Positions 1 through 7,398 of a DNA stretch of 16,179 nucleotides are shown here, one piece after another. Position 1 is the stretch's first letter. Every line of letters starts with the position of its first letter. A model generated the notes under the pieces. It was given only the letters and a program-made list of their open reading frames with translations. It was not told where the DNA came from and did not search any database. Source of the stretch: DASXAQ01 sp036406615 (GTDB taxonomy: Bacteria > Actinomycetota > UBA4738). Made by a program: the position numbers and the translations under genes. The stretch lies in the NCBI GenBank assembly GCA_036406615.1, contig DASXAQ010000025.1, positions 1 to 16,179 of the forward strand, given 5' to 3'.

Positions 1-30
1 CGGACGAAAGTCAATACGAACTTTCGCCCG
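1..30. terminator. Hairpin downstream of the DUF2252 gene, possible terminator
   Basis: An 11-bp inverted repeat with one mismatch (arms CGGACGAAAGT and ACTTTCGCCCG, 8-base loop) lies 26 bases past the DUF2252 stop. The position suits a transcription terminator for that gene. A T-run after the hairpin cannot be seen because the window ends at base 1, so another palindromic element is equally possible. Confidence 0.4.
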
Positions 31-56
31 TGTTCAGCAAGGATTCCTGATGGCCG

Positions 57-1541
57 CTAGAGGCCTTCCTCGGCGACAAGGCGGCCGGACCTCACCGCCG
101 CAGCGAAGGTCTCGTAGTCGCGTTCGTTCTGATCGGCGTACACGGCCGCGAAGCCGGCCATCGCCCGGTCGAAGGCGTCGCCCCTGCCCAGGTACGCGGC
201 GATCGCGATCCGGTCGCCCCATCTCGCGTGGGCGTGCGCGAGCGTCTCCCCGCAGAAACGCGCGTAGAGGGTGGCGCCCGGCACCAGCAGTCGATCGACC
301 TCAGCGCCGCCCTTCCAATCGTGCAGCTGGCGGATGTAGTAGTCGTGAACCCGGCCGTCCAGGCCCTTCATGCGCTGCCAGCCCAGGAAGATGTCGGTCG
401 CCGCCTGCATCAGCCGCTGTCCGGCGACGACCCGCTCGCCGTGGTGGTGGTACTGGCTGGCTCCCGCGAAGGGCTCCAGCACGGATGGCCCGGCCTCCTT
501 GATCTGGAGGAACAGCGGGTCGTCTTCGTCCCGCCCCATCAGCAGCAGGATGTAGCAGCGCGTGCCGACGCTGCCGACGCCCACGACCTTGCGAGCGGCA
601 TGCACGAAGCGAAACTCCTCCAGCGGATGGTGCTGGTGGGAAAGCGTTCGACGGTAGGAGCGGAGGTGCTTCTTGACGAGCGCCTCGGTCTGCTCCCACT
701 CGCTGCCGGGGATCACCAGATCCTCCAGCGGCACGATCAGCGGCGGGTCGGCGACGATCCTCGGCTCGCCGTTGATCACGCTCGCGCGCTTGGCGAACAC
801 CCGCACGCTGTCGCGCGTTCGGGCGTCGGCAACCACGCGCGCCGCGGCGCGGGCCTCACGCCCAGGGAGCCGCCGCTCGCGCCGCTCGCGGTCGACCTCC
901 CGCAGGAGCGAGTCGGCGTCGCGGTGCTCGTACCACGCGTCCATGGTCCGCATGCTCGACGAGCGGCGCATGGCCCGGCGATACGCACGGATCCCGGCCA
1001 TGACGATGGCCCGCCGGTCGGACGGCGCGTAGCCGCGATCGCGCCCGTGGATCTCGAAGCTGGCGGCCAGCCGCTTCACGTCCCACTCCCACGGCCCGGG
1101 CAGCGTCTCGTCGAAGTCGTTGATGTCGAACAGCAACCGCCGCTCCGGGGTGCCGAACAGGCCGAAGTTCGACATGTGCGCGTCGCCGCACAGCTGCACG
1201 GTCACCCCGGAGCGAGGCGTCCGCGCCAGGTCGGCACCCATGATCGCGGCCGTGCCGCGATAGAAGGTGAACGGCGACACCAGCATCCGGCCGTGGCGGA
1301 TGGGGAGGAGCTCTGGGAGCCGGTCGGCGCCCTGTTGCTCCAGCACCGTCACCGGGTCGGGCCGGTCCGGCGCGGGCGTCCACCGGCCGTGGCTGGAACG
1401 CGGCGCATCACGGCGGCCGTCGCGGCCACGCACGATGCGCTCCTCGACCGTGAGGTGGGCCCGCCGCCACGCCGACGCGAACGTCTCCCGGGTCGGGCGG
1501 GGTTCGGCGTCGACGACCGGGGCGCGGCGGGAAGTTGCCAC
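57..1541 (-). CDS. DUF2252 family protein (kinase-like fold)
   Basis: A 494-residue protein of the DUF2252 family, whose members resemble aminoglycoside phosphotransferase/protein-kinase-like proteins; substrate and role are unknown. Visible motifs are GDAHMSNFG at residues 119-127, which looks like the catalytic loop of that clan, and FDINDFDE at 138-145, which looks like the metal-binding loop. These are followed by a WEWD segment and, further on, a QIKEA segment typical of the family. I chose the GTG at 1541 because the hexamer TACAAT (1552-1547) ends five bases before it, which would place the transcript start at or next to the start codon. An in-frame ATG at 1598 lies upstream of that hexamer. 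The reading frame stays open further upstream only because it runs antisense to the kelch gene. No signal peptide, so probably cytoplasmic. Family assignment is firm; the start is inferred. Confidence 0.9.
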   Translation of the reverse strand: MATSRRAPVVDAEPRPTRETFASAWRRAHLTVEERIVRGRDGRRDAPRSSHGRWTPAPDRPDPVTVLEQQGADRLPELLPIRHGRMLVSPFTFYRGTAAIMGADLARTPRSGVTVQLCGDAHMSNFGLFGTPERRLLFDINDFDETLPGPWEWDVKRLAASFEIHGRDRGYAPSDRRAIVMAGIRAYRRAMRRSSSMRTMDAWYEHRDADSLLREVDRERRERRLPGREARAAARVVADARTRDSVRVFAKRASVINGEPRIVADPPLIVPLEDLVIPGSEWEQTEALVKKHLRSYRRTLSHQHHPLEEFRFVHAARKVVGVGSVGTRCYILLLMGRDEDDPLFLQIKEAGPSVLEPFAGASQYHHHGERVVAGQRLMQAATDIFLGWQRMKGLDGRVHDYYIRQLHDWKGGAEVDRLLVPGATLYARFCGETLAHAHARWGDRIAIAAYLGRGDAFDRAMAGFAAVYADQNERDYETFAAAVRSGRLVAEEGL

Positions 1542-1546
1542 GCCGC

Positions 1547-1552
1547 ATTGTA
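1547..1552 (-). promoter_or_regulatory. -10 hexamer (TACAAT) of the DUF2252 gene, leaderless layout
   Basis: TACAAT on the minus strand matches the TATAAT consensus at 5 of 6 positions and is followed by five bases and then GTG. No Shine-Dalgarno sequence would fit in between. No convincing -35 box was seen. Confidence 0.5.
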
Positions 1553-1616
1553 GGCAGCGCGCCGAGCGCCGACAGGGAAGGGAACCCGCGTTGCCCATCC
1601 GGTGTATCTCGAGTCG

Positions 1617-2795
1617 ATGGGATCCGGCGTGCGGAACAGGGCCATCGTCTTGTTTGCGGCCGTTTCGGTCGCGGCCGCCTCCTGCACGTCGGCTCCAACC
1701 CCAGCGGCGACCGCGCCCCCGGCCGCTCCATCGGCCGCCCCCGCCACCGTCGTCCCGGCAGCGGCGGGCAGCGTCACGGCGGCGGGATCGATGCTTCTGC
1801 CGCGCGCGGCGCACACCGAGACCGCTCTGCGCGACGGCCGCGTCCTCATCGTCGGCGGGTTCGGCGACGCGGGCGGGGACGAGGCCTCCGCCGAGCTGTA
1901 CCACCCCCGCGGCGGACGGTTCACGTTCACGGGCCGCATGTCGGTCGGCCGGCAATCGCACACGGCCACGCTTCTGGCCGCCGGCAGCGTCCTGGTGGCC
2001 GGCGGCTACGACCCCTCTGGCAGGCGCCTCGCGACCGCGGAGCTCTACGACCCGGCGACGGGCCGGTTCTCCCCCACCGGGTCCATGCGGGGCCCCCGCG
2101 CGGACCACACCGCCACGCTGCTGACCGACGGTCGCGTGCTTGTCACAGGGGGCACCGGCCCCGGCTTCACCTTCCTCGCCACCGCCGAGATCTACGACCC
2201 TCGAACGGGCACGTTCTCCGCCACCGGCTCGATGTCGGTCCCGCGAGAATCGGCGACCGCGACGCTGCTTCGCGACGGCCGTGTCCTGATCGCCGGCGGG
2301 CACGCCGGACGACACGCCGACATCACGATCTACGCATCGAGCGAGATCTACGATCCGGCGACCGGACGCTTCACGCGCTCCGGCGACATGACCATCCCAC
2401 GTCACAAGCACGATGCCGTCAGGCTGAACGACGGGCGCGTGCTGATCGTTGGCGGTTCGGATGCACGCGACGATCACGGTCTGTACGCCTCTGCCGAACT
2501 GTTCGACCCGTCGACGGATACCTTCAGCCCGGCCGGCTCGCTGCTCGAGGGCCGCTACAAGATGCGCGGGACCAGCCTGTTGCTCGCCGATGGCACCGCG
2601 TTGGTGTGCTGCGGGGCCGCACGGGCGGAGGCGTTCGATCCCGCCACGGACCGCTTCTCCGCGCTCTCGGGCAACCTCGGGATCGGTCCACTGTTCGCCG
2701 CCGCGGCACGCATCGGGTCCAGGTCCGTCCTGGTCACGGGCGGCTACTCGCTCTCGGGACCCGCGACGAATCTCGCCTGGATCCTTCGCGGCTGA
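1617..2795 (+). CDS. Kelch-repeat beta-propeller lipoprotein
   Basis: A 392-residue exported protein. Residues 1-22 form a lipoprotein signal peptide (VRNR charged start, hydrophobic core) ending in AASC, so Cys23 would be acylated. A Pro/Ala/Thr linker follows to about residue 58. The rest is built of repeated units with the kelch pattern: an HTATLL strand, DGRVLxxGG with the paired glycines, an AELYDPxTGxF strand, then tGSM. I count six full repeats and a seventh that stops after its GG strand; the N-terminal AAGSM strand could complete it, closing a seven-bladed propeller. The sixth repeat is degenerate (VCCGA instead of a GG pair). Such propellers bind proteins or glycans; no ligand can be named. 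The start is the ATG just before the signal peptide; a GTG at 1602 is an alternative. It diverges from the DUF2252 gene. Confidence 0.85.
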   Translation: MGSGVRNRAIVLFAAVSVAAASCTSAPTPAATAPPAAPSAAPATVVPAAAGSVTAAGSMLLPRAAHTETALRDGRVLIVGGFGDAGGDEASAELYHPRGGRFTFTGRMSVGRQSHTATLLAAGSVLVAGGYDPSGRRLATAELYDPATGRFSPTGSMRGPRADHTATLLTDGRVLVTGGTGPGFTFLATAEIYDPRTGTFSATGSMSVPRESATATLLRDGRVLIAGGHAGRHADITIYASSEIYDPATGRFTRSGDMTIPRHKHDAVRLNDGRVLIVGGSDARDDHGLYASAELFDPSTDTFSPAGSLLEGRYKMRGTSLLLADGTALVCCGAARAEAFDPATDRFSALSGNLGIGPLFAAAARIGSRSVLVTGGYSLSGPATNLAWILRG

Positions 2796-2813
2796 TCCCG
2801 CCGCTCGATGTTT

Positions 2814-2834
2814 GTCGCCCCTTCACCGGGCGGT
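2814..2834 (+). terminator. Weak hairpin after the kelch gene
   Basis: The arms GTCGCCC and GGGCGGT form five GC/CG pairs and two G-U wobbles around a 7-base loop, 18 bases past the kelch stop. There is no T-run after it, so at best it is a weak terminator or pause site. Confidence 0.25.
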
Positions 2835-2865
2835 GTCACCCGACGCCGCGCCGGCCGGCAGGGGC

Positions 2866-2871
2866 TACGAT
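2866..2871 (+). promoter_or_regulatory. -10 hexamer (TACGAT) of the cyclase gene
   Basis: TACGAT (4 of 6 to consensus) ends nine bases before the GTG start, giving a predicted leader of only a few bases. No -35 box or Shine-Dalgarno sequence near the start was found. Confidence 0.4.
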
Positions 2872-2880
2872 CGCCTTCCG

Positions 2881-4086
2881 GTGAATGCGCAGGCGCGCCA
2901 GGAGGTGGCTCGGAGGGCGGGCGTCGATCCCGGGTACATCGACCGGCTGGTCGAGCTGGGCATCCTGAAACCCGGCCCCGGGGACACCTTCTCGAGGGGC
3001 GATGCGCGACGAGCCAGATGGGTCCGCGGCCTGGAGCTTGCCGGCATCCCACTCGAGGGGATGGCCGCCGCCGTCCGCGAGGGCGCGCTCTCGTTCTCCT
3101 TCGTGGACGCGGCCGCGTTCGATCAATTCGCCGACGAGAGCGGCACGACCTTCGCCGAGCTGAGCGCCCGCACGGGCATCTCCATGGACCTGCTGCGCGT
3201 GGTCCGCGAGGCGGTCGGCTTCGGCGAGCCGCGGCCTGAGGACCACGTCCGCGACGACGAGCTGGCGGTCGTGGCGGAGATCCAGTTCCAGCTCGAGAAC
3301 GGGTTTCGCCCCATCGTGATCGAACGGTGGCTGCGGGTCTGTGCGGACAGCCTGCGTCGGATGGTGGAGACGGAGACGGACTGGTGGCGAAGCGAAGTGG
3401 TGCTGCCGCTTCTGGCCGGTGGGATGCCGGAGCGCGAGATGCTCGAGACCCAGGCGGATCTCGGCTCCCGCATGGCTCCGCTCCTGGAGGCGGCGCTGCT
3501 TGCCATGTATCACGGACAGCAGGAGCACGCCTGGACCAAGAGCAACGTCGAGGCCGTCGAGGAGGCCATGGAGCGGGCCGGTCTCCTCAGCCGGCTGCAC
3601 CATCCGCCGGCCGTGTGCTTCCTCGACCTCACCGGCTACACGCGCGTGACCGAGGAGCGGGGCGACGAGGCCGCGGCGAACCTCGCGGGCAGACTTGCCA
3701 CCCTGGTCCGGCGCTGCTCCCAGGAACAAGGCGGGGAGGCGGTGAAGTGGCTGGGGGACGGCGTCATGTTCCATTTCCCGAACCCGGGCTCCGGCGTGCT
3801 CGCGGCGCTTGACATGGTCGAGGGAGTCGCGAACGAAGCGCTCCCTCCCGCGCACGTCGGCATCCACGCGGGGCCGGTGGTCTTCCAGGAGGGCGACTAC
3901 TTCGGCAGGACGGTGAACATCGCGGCCCGAATCGCCGAGTACGCACGACCCGGCGAGGTGCTGGTCAGCGAGGAGGTGGTCGAGGCGGCCGAAGGAACCC
4001 CGGCGCGCTTCACCGCGATCGGGCCCGTAGAGCTGAAAGGCGTATCGGGAACGCTGCTGCTCCACTCGGCCCATCGGGCCGCCTGA
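2881..4086 (+). CDS. Class III adenylyl cyclase with MerR-like N-terminal domain
   Basis: A 401-residue protein predicted to make cAMP from ATP. Residues 1 to about 75 look like a MerR-type helix-turn-helix plus linker helix (VARRAGVDPGYIDRLVELGIL, then FSRGDARRARWVRGLELAGI). A helical middle follows to about 240, and the cyclase homology domain occupies about 243-400. All canonical residues are present: metal-binding Asp249 and Asp293, adenine-contacting Lys289 and Asp339, and transition-state Asn346 and Arg350 in the GRTVNIAARI motif. Because it carries both half-site sets, a homodimer would be active. No membrane segments, so cytosolic. The N-terminal part resembles the regulatory domain of actinobacterial cyclases such as Rv1264, which is autoinhibitory there; that role here is inferred. 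The GTG start fits the domain boundary and the upstream -10 hexamer. The gene ends convergently with the carboxypeptidase. Confidence 0.9.
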   Translation: MNAQARQEVARRAGVDPGYIDRLVELGILKPGPGDTFSRGDARRARWVRGLELAGIPLEGMAAAVREGALSFSFVDAAAFDQFADESGTTFAELSARTGISMDLLRVVREAVGFGEPRPEDHVRDDELAVVAEIQFQLENGFRPIVIERWLRVCADSLRRMVETETDWWRSEVVLPLLAGGMPEREMLETQADLGSRMAPLLEAALLAMYHGQQEHAWTKSNVEAVEEAMERAGLLSRLHHPPAVCFLDLTGYTRVTEERGDEAAANLAGRLATLVRRCSQEQGGEAVKWLGDGVMFHFPNPGSGVLAALDMVEGVANEALPPAHVGIHAGPVVFQEGDYFGRTVNIAARIAEYARPGEVLVSEEVVEAAEGTPARFTAIGPVELKGVSGTLLLHSAHRAA

Positions 4087-4106
4087 CGCTCCCCTTTCGA
4101 TCAGGC
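4081..4106. terminator. Small hairpin between two convergent genes
   Basis: The perfect 6-base arms GCCTGA and TCAGGC surround a 14-base loop. The stop codons of both convergent genes lie inside the two arms. The stem is short and no T-run follows, so a bidirectional terminator is possible but weakly supported. Confidence 0.25.
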
Positions 4107-5861
4107 CGCAGGGATCCAGACGGCCAGCGCCGGTCCCCAGTCGCCGTTGGCGTTCTTCGCCTGGACCCAGGCGAGCACCTGCTGCGAGGCCATCGTGACG
4201 TCCGCCGTGGCCGTGACGCTCGTGCCCTGGCCCTGGATCTGCATCGTCGCGGGCGTGCCGCCGTCCCAGGGCGCCGTGCCGACGTAGATCCGCGCGTCGG
4301 TGACGTTCTTCGGCGTCGGTCGGCCGAAGCCGGAGGTCCCGAGCGCCGCGTCGTCGGCCTTGGCGACCACGGTCACGGTGCCGCCGGAGGGGTTCTGCGT
4401 CCGCGCGCTGAGGATCGTCGGGCCGAGCGACAGCTGGTACGGCGTCCGAGCCGCCGCCGCCGTGTAGACCAGGCCCGGCAGGTACCGCTGCGCGAACGAG
4501 TCCATGCAGCTGTACGGCGGGAAGAAGCCGGTGCAGCCGGACTGGTCGGCGAGCTCCCACGTCCCCGACGCGATCCCGAGCGCGGCGTACGCCCAGTCGT
4601 CGGTGCCCCCGCCCACGTCGTACAGCACCTGGCCGGCCTGCCCGGTGGGCAGGCTCGTGTAGTAGCTCTGGCGGAAGGCCAGCGTGCGCAGGCCCTGGTC
4701 GTTCGGCGCCTGCACCGAGGTCGTGTAGTCCCACGGGATCAGGTTGACGCCACCGTCGGTGTGGAACGTGAGCATCTCGCCGGTGGTCGTGAGCGGCGCG
4801 GGCTGTTGCGGGTTGCGCGGCTTCTGCGCCTTGAAGAGCGCCTTGGTGAGCTTCGCCATCGCCTGGGTCTCCGACTCCGACATCTTGTCCGTGCCCAGGA
4901 AGACCTCGGAGCACGGATCCGGGCTGGTGCTCGCGCCGCCCCACTGGAAAGCCCAGTTGCGGTTCAGGTCGACGCCCGGTTGGCTTCCCGCCCACGGCGG
5001 CGGGCAGCCGCCAGTCGGCGTCTGGTCCTCGTCGTCGTTCTTGCGCTGCCAGGCCGGCGAGTTCGCGCCGAGGCCGTCCTGCTGGATCCCCTTCTCGGCG
5101 ATGACCGAGCCGTCCGGGTTCACCTCGGGAACGACCCAGATCTCCGTGCTCTGGAGCAGGGAGGTGATCTGCGCGTCGGTGCCGTCGCCGTCGACGAGCA
5201 TCGAGAGGAAGCGCCACGCCATCTCGTCGGTCGCGACCTCACGCGCGTGGATGTGCGTCTCGAGCAGGAACCGCGCCTTGCCGACGTTCGGCGTCAGCTG
5301 GCAGCCGTCCTCGGCGTCCTCGGTGACGCAGACGGCGTTCAGGTTGTTCGCGCCGCTGAAGCTCTTGCCGAACACGATCTTCTTCACCAGGTCGGGGTAC
5401 GCGCTCGCGAGATCGCTCTCGAACTCGTCGTAGCCCTTCACCGTGCGGTAGCCGCCGTAGTACGTCGGATACGTCCTGCCCTGCAGGAGCTTCGGCAGGA
5501 TGTTGTCCTGGCTGGCAAGTACCGCCGCGACCGGCCCCTGCGGCGCAGCCGGAACGCGCGCGAGGACCGCGGCCCCGGCCACCGTCGCGAGCGCACGCGC
5601 AGTGCTCGCGGTTCCGAGCACGTGGATGACCGCGCCGTCGCGCTTCTCGATGAGATCGAAGCCCCGTGCCGACAGCCGCTTGGCAAGGCCAACGGCGTCG
5701 CCGTTCGACGCGCGGACCGAGATGTCGTACACAACCCCGCCGTGCGTGGCCGCGGCCTGCCCGCCAGCGAAGGCGCTCGATATGGTCGCCATGGCCAGGC
5801 CAACGACCGCCGCCGCCGAGATCAGTGAACGGCGCAGTCGCCGCGGAGTGTTCGAAGACAT
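4101..5861 (-). CDS. Secreted M14 family zinc carboxypeptidase
   Basis: A 586-residue exported metallocarboxypeptidase that would remove C-terminal residues from peptides outside the cell. A Sec signal peptide is clear (RRLRRSLI, hydrophobic stretch, AFA cleavage). The catalytic domain spans about 110-470. His205 and Glu208 form the HxxE zinc motif (in THIHARE), His367 in FHTDGG is the likely third zinc ligand, Arg301 sits in the substrate-binding GVDLNRNW motif, and Glu436 in GTWELAD is the likely catalytic glutamate. The set is complete, so the enzyme should be active. Residues from about 470 to the end look like an all-beta accessory domain. Cysteines in the catalytic domain may form disulfides, as expected outside the cell. 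The ATG at 5861 is preferred because AAAGGGG lies nine bases upstream; an ATG at 5897 lacks this. It follows the tRNA gene on the same strand and may be reached by read-through. Confidence 0.92.
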   Translation of the reverse strand: MSSNTPRRLRRSLISAAAVVGLAMATISSAFAGGQAAATHGGVVYDISVRASNGDAVGLAKRLSARGFDLIEKRDGAVIHVLGTASTARALATVAGAAVLARVPAAPQGPVAAVLASQDNILPKLLQGRTYPTYYGGYRTVKGYDEFESDLASAYPDLVKKIVFGKSFSGANNLNAVCVTEDAEDGCQLTPNVGKARFLLETHIHAREVATDEMAWRFLSMLVDGDGTDAQITSLLQSTEIWVVPEVNPDGSVIAEKGIQQDGLGANSPAWQRKNDDEDQTPTGGCPPPWAGSQPGVDLNRNWAFQWGGASTSPDPCSEVFLGTDKMSESETQAMAKLTKALFKAQKPRNPQQPAPLTTTGEMLTFHTDGGVNLIPWDYTTSVQAPNDQGLRTLAFRQSYYTSLPTGQAGQVLYDVGGGTDDWAYAALGIASGTWELADQSGCTGFFPPYSCMDSFAQRYLPGLVYTAAAARTPYQLSLGPTILSARTQNPSGGTVTVVAKADDAALGTSGFGRPTPKNVTDARIYVGTAPWDGGTPATMQIQGQGTSVTATADVTMASQQVLAWVQAKNANGDWGPALAVWIPAA

Positions 5862-5955
5862 GCCCCCTCGCCCCTTTCGCATTCGGCTTATGGCCAATGA
5901 ATGTATGCCAGAAGCGGAAAATACGCTCGCTTGGGGTGGATCGGGCGGGACGTCC

Positions 5956-6030
5956 TGGTGGAGGTGAGGGGAGTCGAACCCCTGACCTCTGCCGTGCGAA
6001 GGCAGCGCTCTACCACTGAGCTACACCCCC
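5956..6030 (-). tRNA. tRNA-Ala (anticodon CGC)
   Basis: The minus strand folds as a complete 75-base tRNA including an encoded 3' CCA. The acceptor stem is GGGGGTG with CACCTCC and contains the G3-U70 pair that identifies alanine tRNAs. The D arm is GCTC..GAGC, the anticodon stem CTGCC/GGCAG carries loop TTCGCAC with anticodon CGC (reads GCG), and the T arm is AGGGG-TTCGACT-CCCCT. Anticodon CGC is the alanine isoacceptor expected to be useful in a GC-rich genome. Confidence 0.97.
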
Positions 6031-6071
6031 GAAGGGAACCCAAGGCTAACAGAGGCAGGTCGGCCGGGCGG

Positions 6072-6710
6072 TCAGTCGGAGCCGCCGCCGAAGCGGTCGG
6101 CGTGTCGCTCCAGCGCCTCGCGCAGGTTTCGCTGCACCAGCGCTGACGACAGGTCGCCGCGCGTCTTCTCGATGATGCTGCGCGCGACGTCGGTCGAGCG
6201 CCGGAGGTTGCCCGTGACCGCGTCCGGGTAGTCCATCGAGACCAGCACGTAGTAGATGTCCTCCATGCCACCGAGGATGCGTTCGCTCTCGTCGACTTGA
6301 TCTCGACGAAGCAGGTCCAGCACCGCGCGGCGTCCCTCCCCGATCGCTTCGGCCATCCCGTTCAGGTACGGCGCGACCCCCACGCCCACCTCGTCCACGG
6401 TCGGCGGCTCGGCGCCGGTCACCAGCGCCTCGGTCAGCCGGGCCTCCGCGTACTCCTTCTCAGCATCCTGCAGGTAGCCCGCGTAGCGGATCTCCGGGTG
6501 GCCGGCCACCGCGTTGCGGCCGGTGTCGACGGCTGCCCGGGATTCGTCCATGAGCCGGTGCGCATCGTCGAACTCGCCGCGGTGGATCGCCCGGATGGCG
6601 TTGGCCGATGAACGGATCGAACGGCGCGACGACGACAGCGCCTGCTCACGCGCGGCCGTGCGTTCGTCCAAGCGAGCGCGAACCTCGCCGGAGATCGACG
6701 ACAGGTCCAT
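6072..6710 (-). CDS. Translin family protein
   Basis: A 212-residue, mostly helical protein that I recognise as a translin/TRAX homologue of the kind common in archaea (often mislabelled haloacid dehalogenase). Family features are EYAEA at 86-90, the YLNGMAEAIGEGRRAVLDLL helix at 115-134, and a C-terminal block with MDYPDAVTGNLRR (159-171), DVARSIIEKTRGDL (174-187) and QRNLREAL. Eukaryotic translin and TRAX form octamers that bind single-stranded RNA/DNA, and TRAX is an RNase; translin itself is not catalytic. Glu86 and Glu89 match the acidic pair of the TRAX site, but by my hand alignment Tyr154 occupies the place of its third acidic residue. Whether it cuts RNA is therefore open. It starts eight bases after the glpR stop, has no Shine-Dalgarno of its own, and is probably translationally coupled. 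It ends 41 bases before tRNA-Ala. Confidence 0.82.
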   Translation of the reverse strand: MDLSSISGEVRARLDERTAAREQALSSSRRSIRSSANAIRAIHRGEFDDAHRLMDESRAAVDTGRNAVAGHPEIRYAGYLQDAEKEYAEARLTEALVTGAEPPTVDEVGVGVAPYLNGMAEAIGEGRRAVLDLLRRDQVDESERILGGMEDIYYVLVSMDYPDAVTGNLRRSTDVARSIIEKTRGDLSSALVQRNLREALERHADRFGGGSD

Positions 6711-6718
6711 CCGGTTGG

Positions 6719-7342
6719 TCAGCGCGCGGCGGCTTCGGCGCGAAGCTGCTCGAGGTCGATCTCGCCGGAGCGGTGCACGACGACGTGAACGTCGTCCTCG
6801 AGGATCATCGGCGACGGGATCGCCGGCGAAGGGATCGTTCGCAGGCCGCCGTCGACCAGTGCCCGCGGGTCGCGGACAACCATTGCCGGCGTGGCCCGGG
6901 GGGCCGGCGCCGGCTGCTGAAGCGTGCGGCGGCGCGCCGCCTGGGCGCGTTCGACCTCGACCGTTCGGATCCGCATCAGCGCGATGAGGTAGACGAACAG
7001 GACGCCCCCCAGCACCGCGGGAACGATCAGCATGCGATGCAGCGGTGGGAACAGCCCGATCACGAGCGTCAACAGCGTCAGCTCGACGAGGAACGCGAGG
7101 ATCTGGCGGCGACGGCGCATCGCGCGCATGCGCGAGCGGTCGCGGGGTCCGACGAACCGCGCGCCCTTGCGCGGGATGAGCACCCAGCGGCCGGGCGTGC
7201 GGCCATTCGTTTCAGCCAGTGCGTCCATGTTTCGTTCGAACTCCTCGACGCTGGACGTCGGCGAAGACCACCAACGTCCATAGGGAAGGAGGAAGACGAC
7301 CCAGATGATGCCCAGAACGCCGACGAAAAGCCAACCCAGCAC
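6719..7342 (-). CDS. glpR: GlpR-like membrane receptor of the gephyrin-like protein Glp
   Basis: A 207-residue membrane protein. Predicted segments are a first transmembrane helix at about 2-20 (WLFVGVLGIIWVVFLLP), a basic loop rich in Arg at 60-80, a second helix at about 81-98, a third at about 103-123, and a long Pro/Arg-rich tail to the C-terminus. Topology and sequence style match the actinobacterial protein encoded beside glp/moeA (GlpR in Corynebacterium; a homologue also lies near moeA1 in Mycobacterium). In Corynebacterium it anchors Glp, which contacts FtsZ, to the membrane. Here moaC separates the two genes. The GTG at 7342 is chosen because AGGGAGG lies four bases upstream; the frame is open to a GTG at 7423, but that would overlap the predicted -35 box. 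The identification rests on architecture and context rather than a conserved active site, so it is less sure than its neighbours. Confidence 0.7.
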   Translation of the reverse strand: MLGWLFVGVLGIIWVVFLLPYGRWWSSPTSSVEEFERNMDALAETNGRTPGRWVLIPRKGARFVGPRDRSRMRAMRRRRQILAFLVELTLLTLVIGLFPPLHRMLIVPAVLGGVLFVYLIALMRIRTVEVERAQAARRRTLQQPAPAPRATPAMVVRDPRALVDGGLRTIPSPAIPSPMILEDDVHVVVHRSGEIDLEQLRAEAAAR

Positions 7343-7374
7343 CAGCCCTCCCTGCGGTCTCGTCCCCGGTCGGA

Positions 7375-7389
7375 CCACAACATGTGGGC
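7375..7389 (-). promoter_or_regulatory. Possible operator copy 2, in the glpR leader
   Basis: GCCCACATGTTGTGG, just downstream of the predicted transcript start. It contains the perfect dyad CCACA-TGT-TGTGG. It is the partner of the similar site exactly 32 bp upstream. Confidence 0.4.
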
Positions 7390-7398
7390 TGGGAAGAG

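Noticed and set aside
1599..2477. Open frame continuing upstream of the DUF2252 start on the minus strand
   Set aside because: It lies antisense to the kelch gene, its translation is low-complexity Arg/Gly-rich, and a good -10 box and start codon sit at 1541-1552.
2836..5217. Very long minus-strand open frame across the cyclase and the carboxypeptidase
   Set aside because: It overlaps two well-supported genes and its translation shows no domain. Such frames are expected in very GC-rich coding DNA.
5862..5955. Promoter for the carboxypeptidase between it and the tRNA gene
   Set aside because: The segment is relatively AT-rich, with candidates such as TACATT and CATAAG, but no pair of boxes had acceptable spacing, so none was called.
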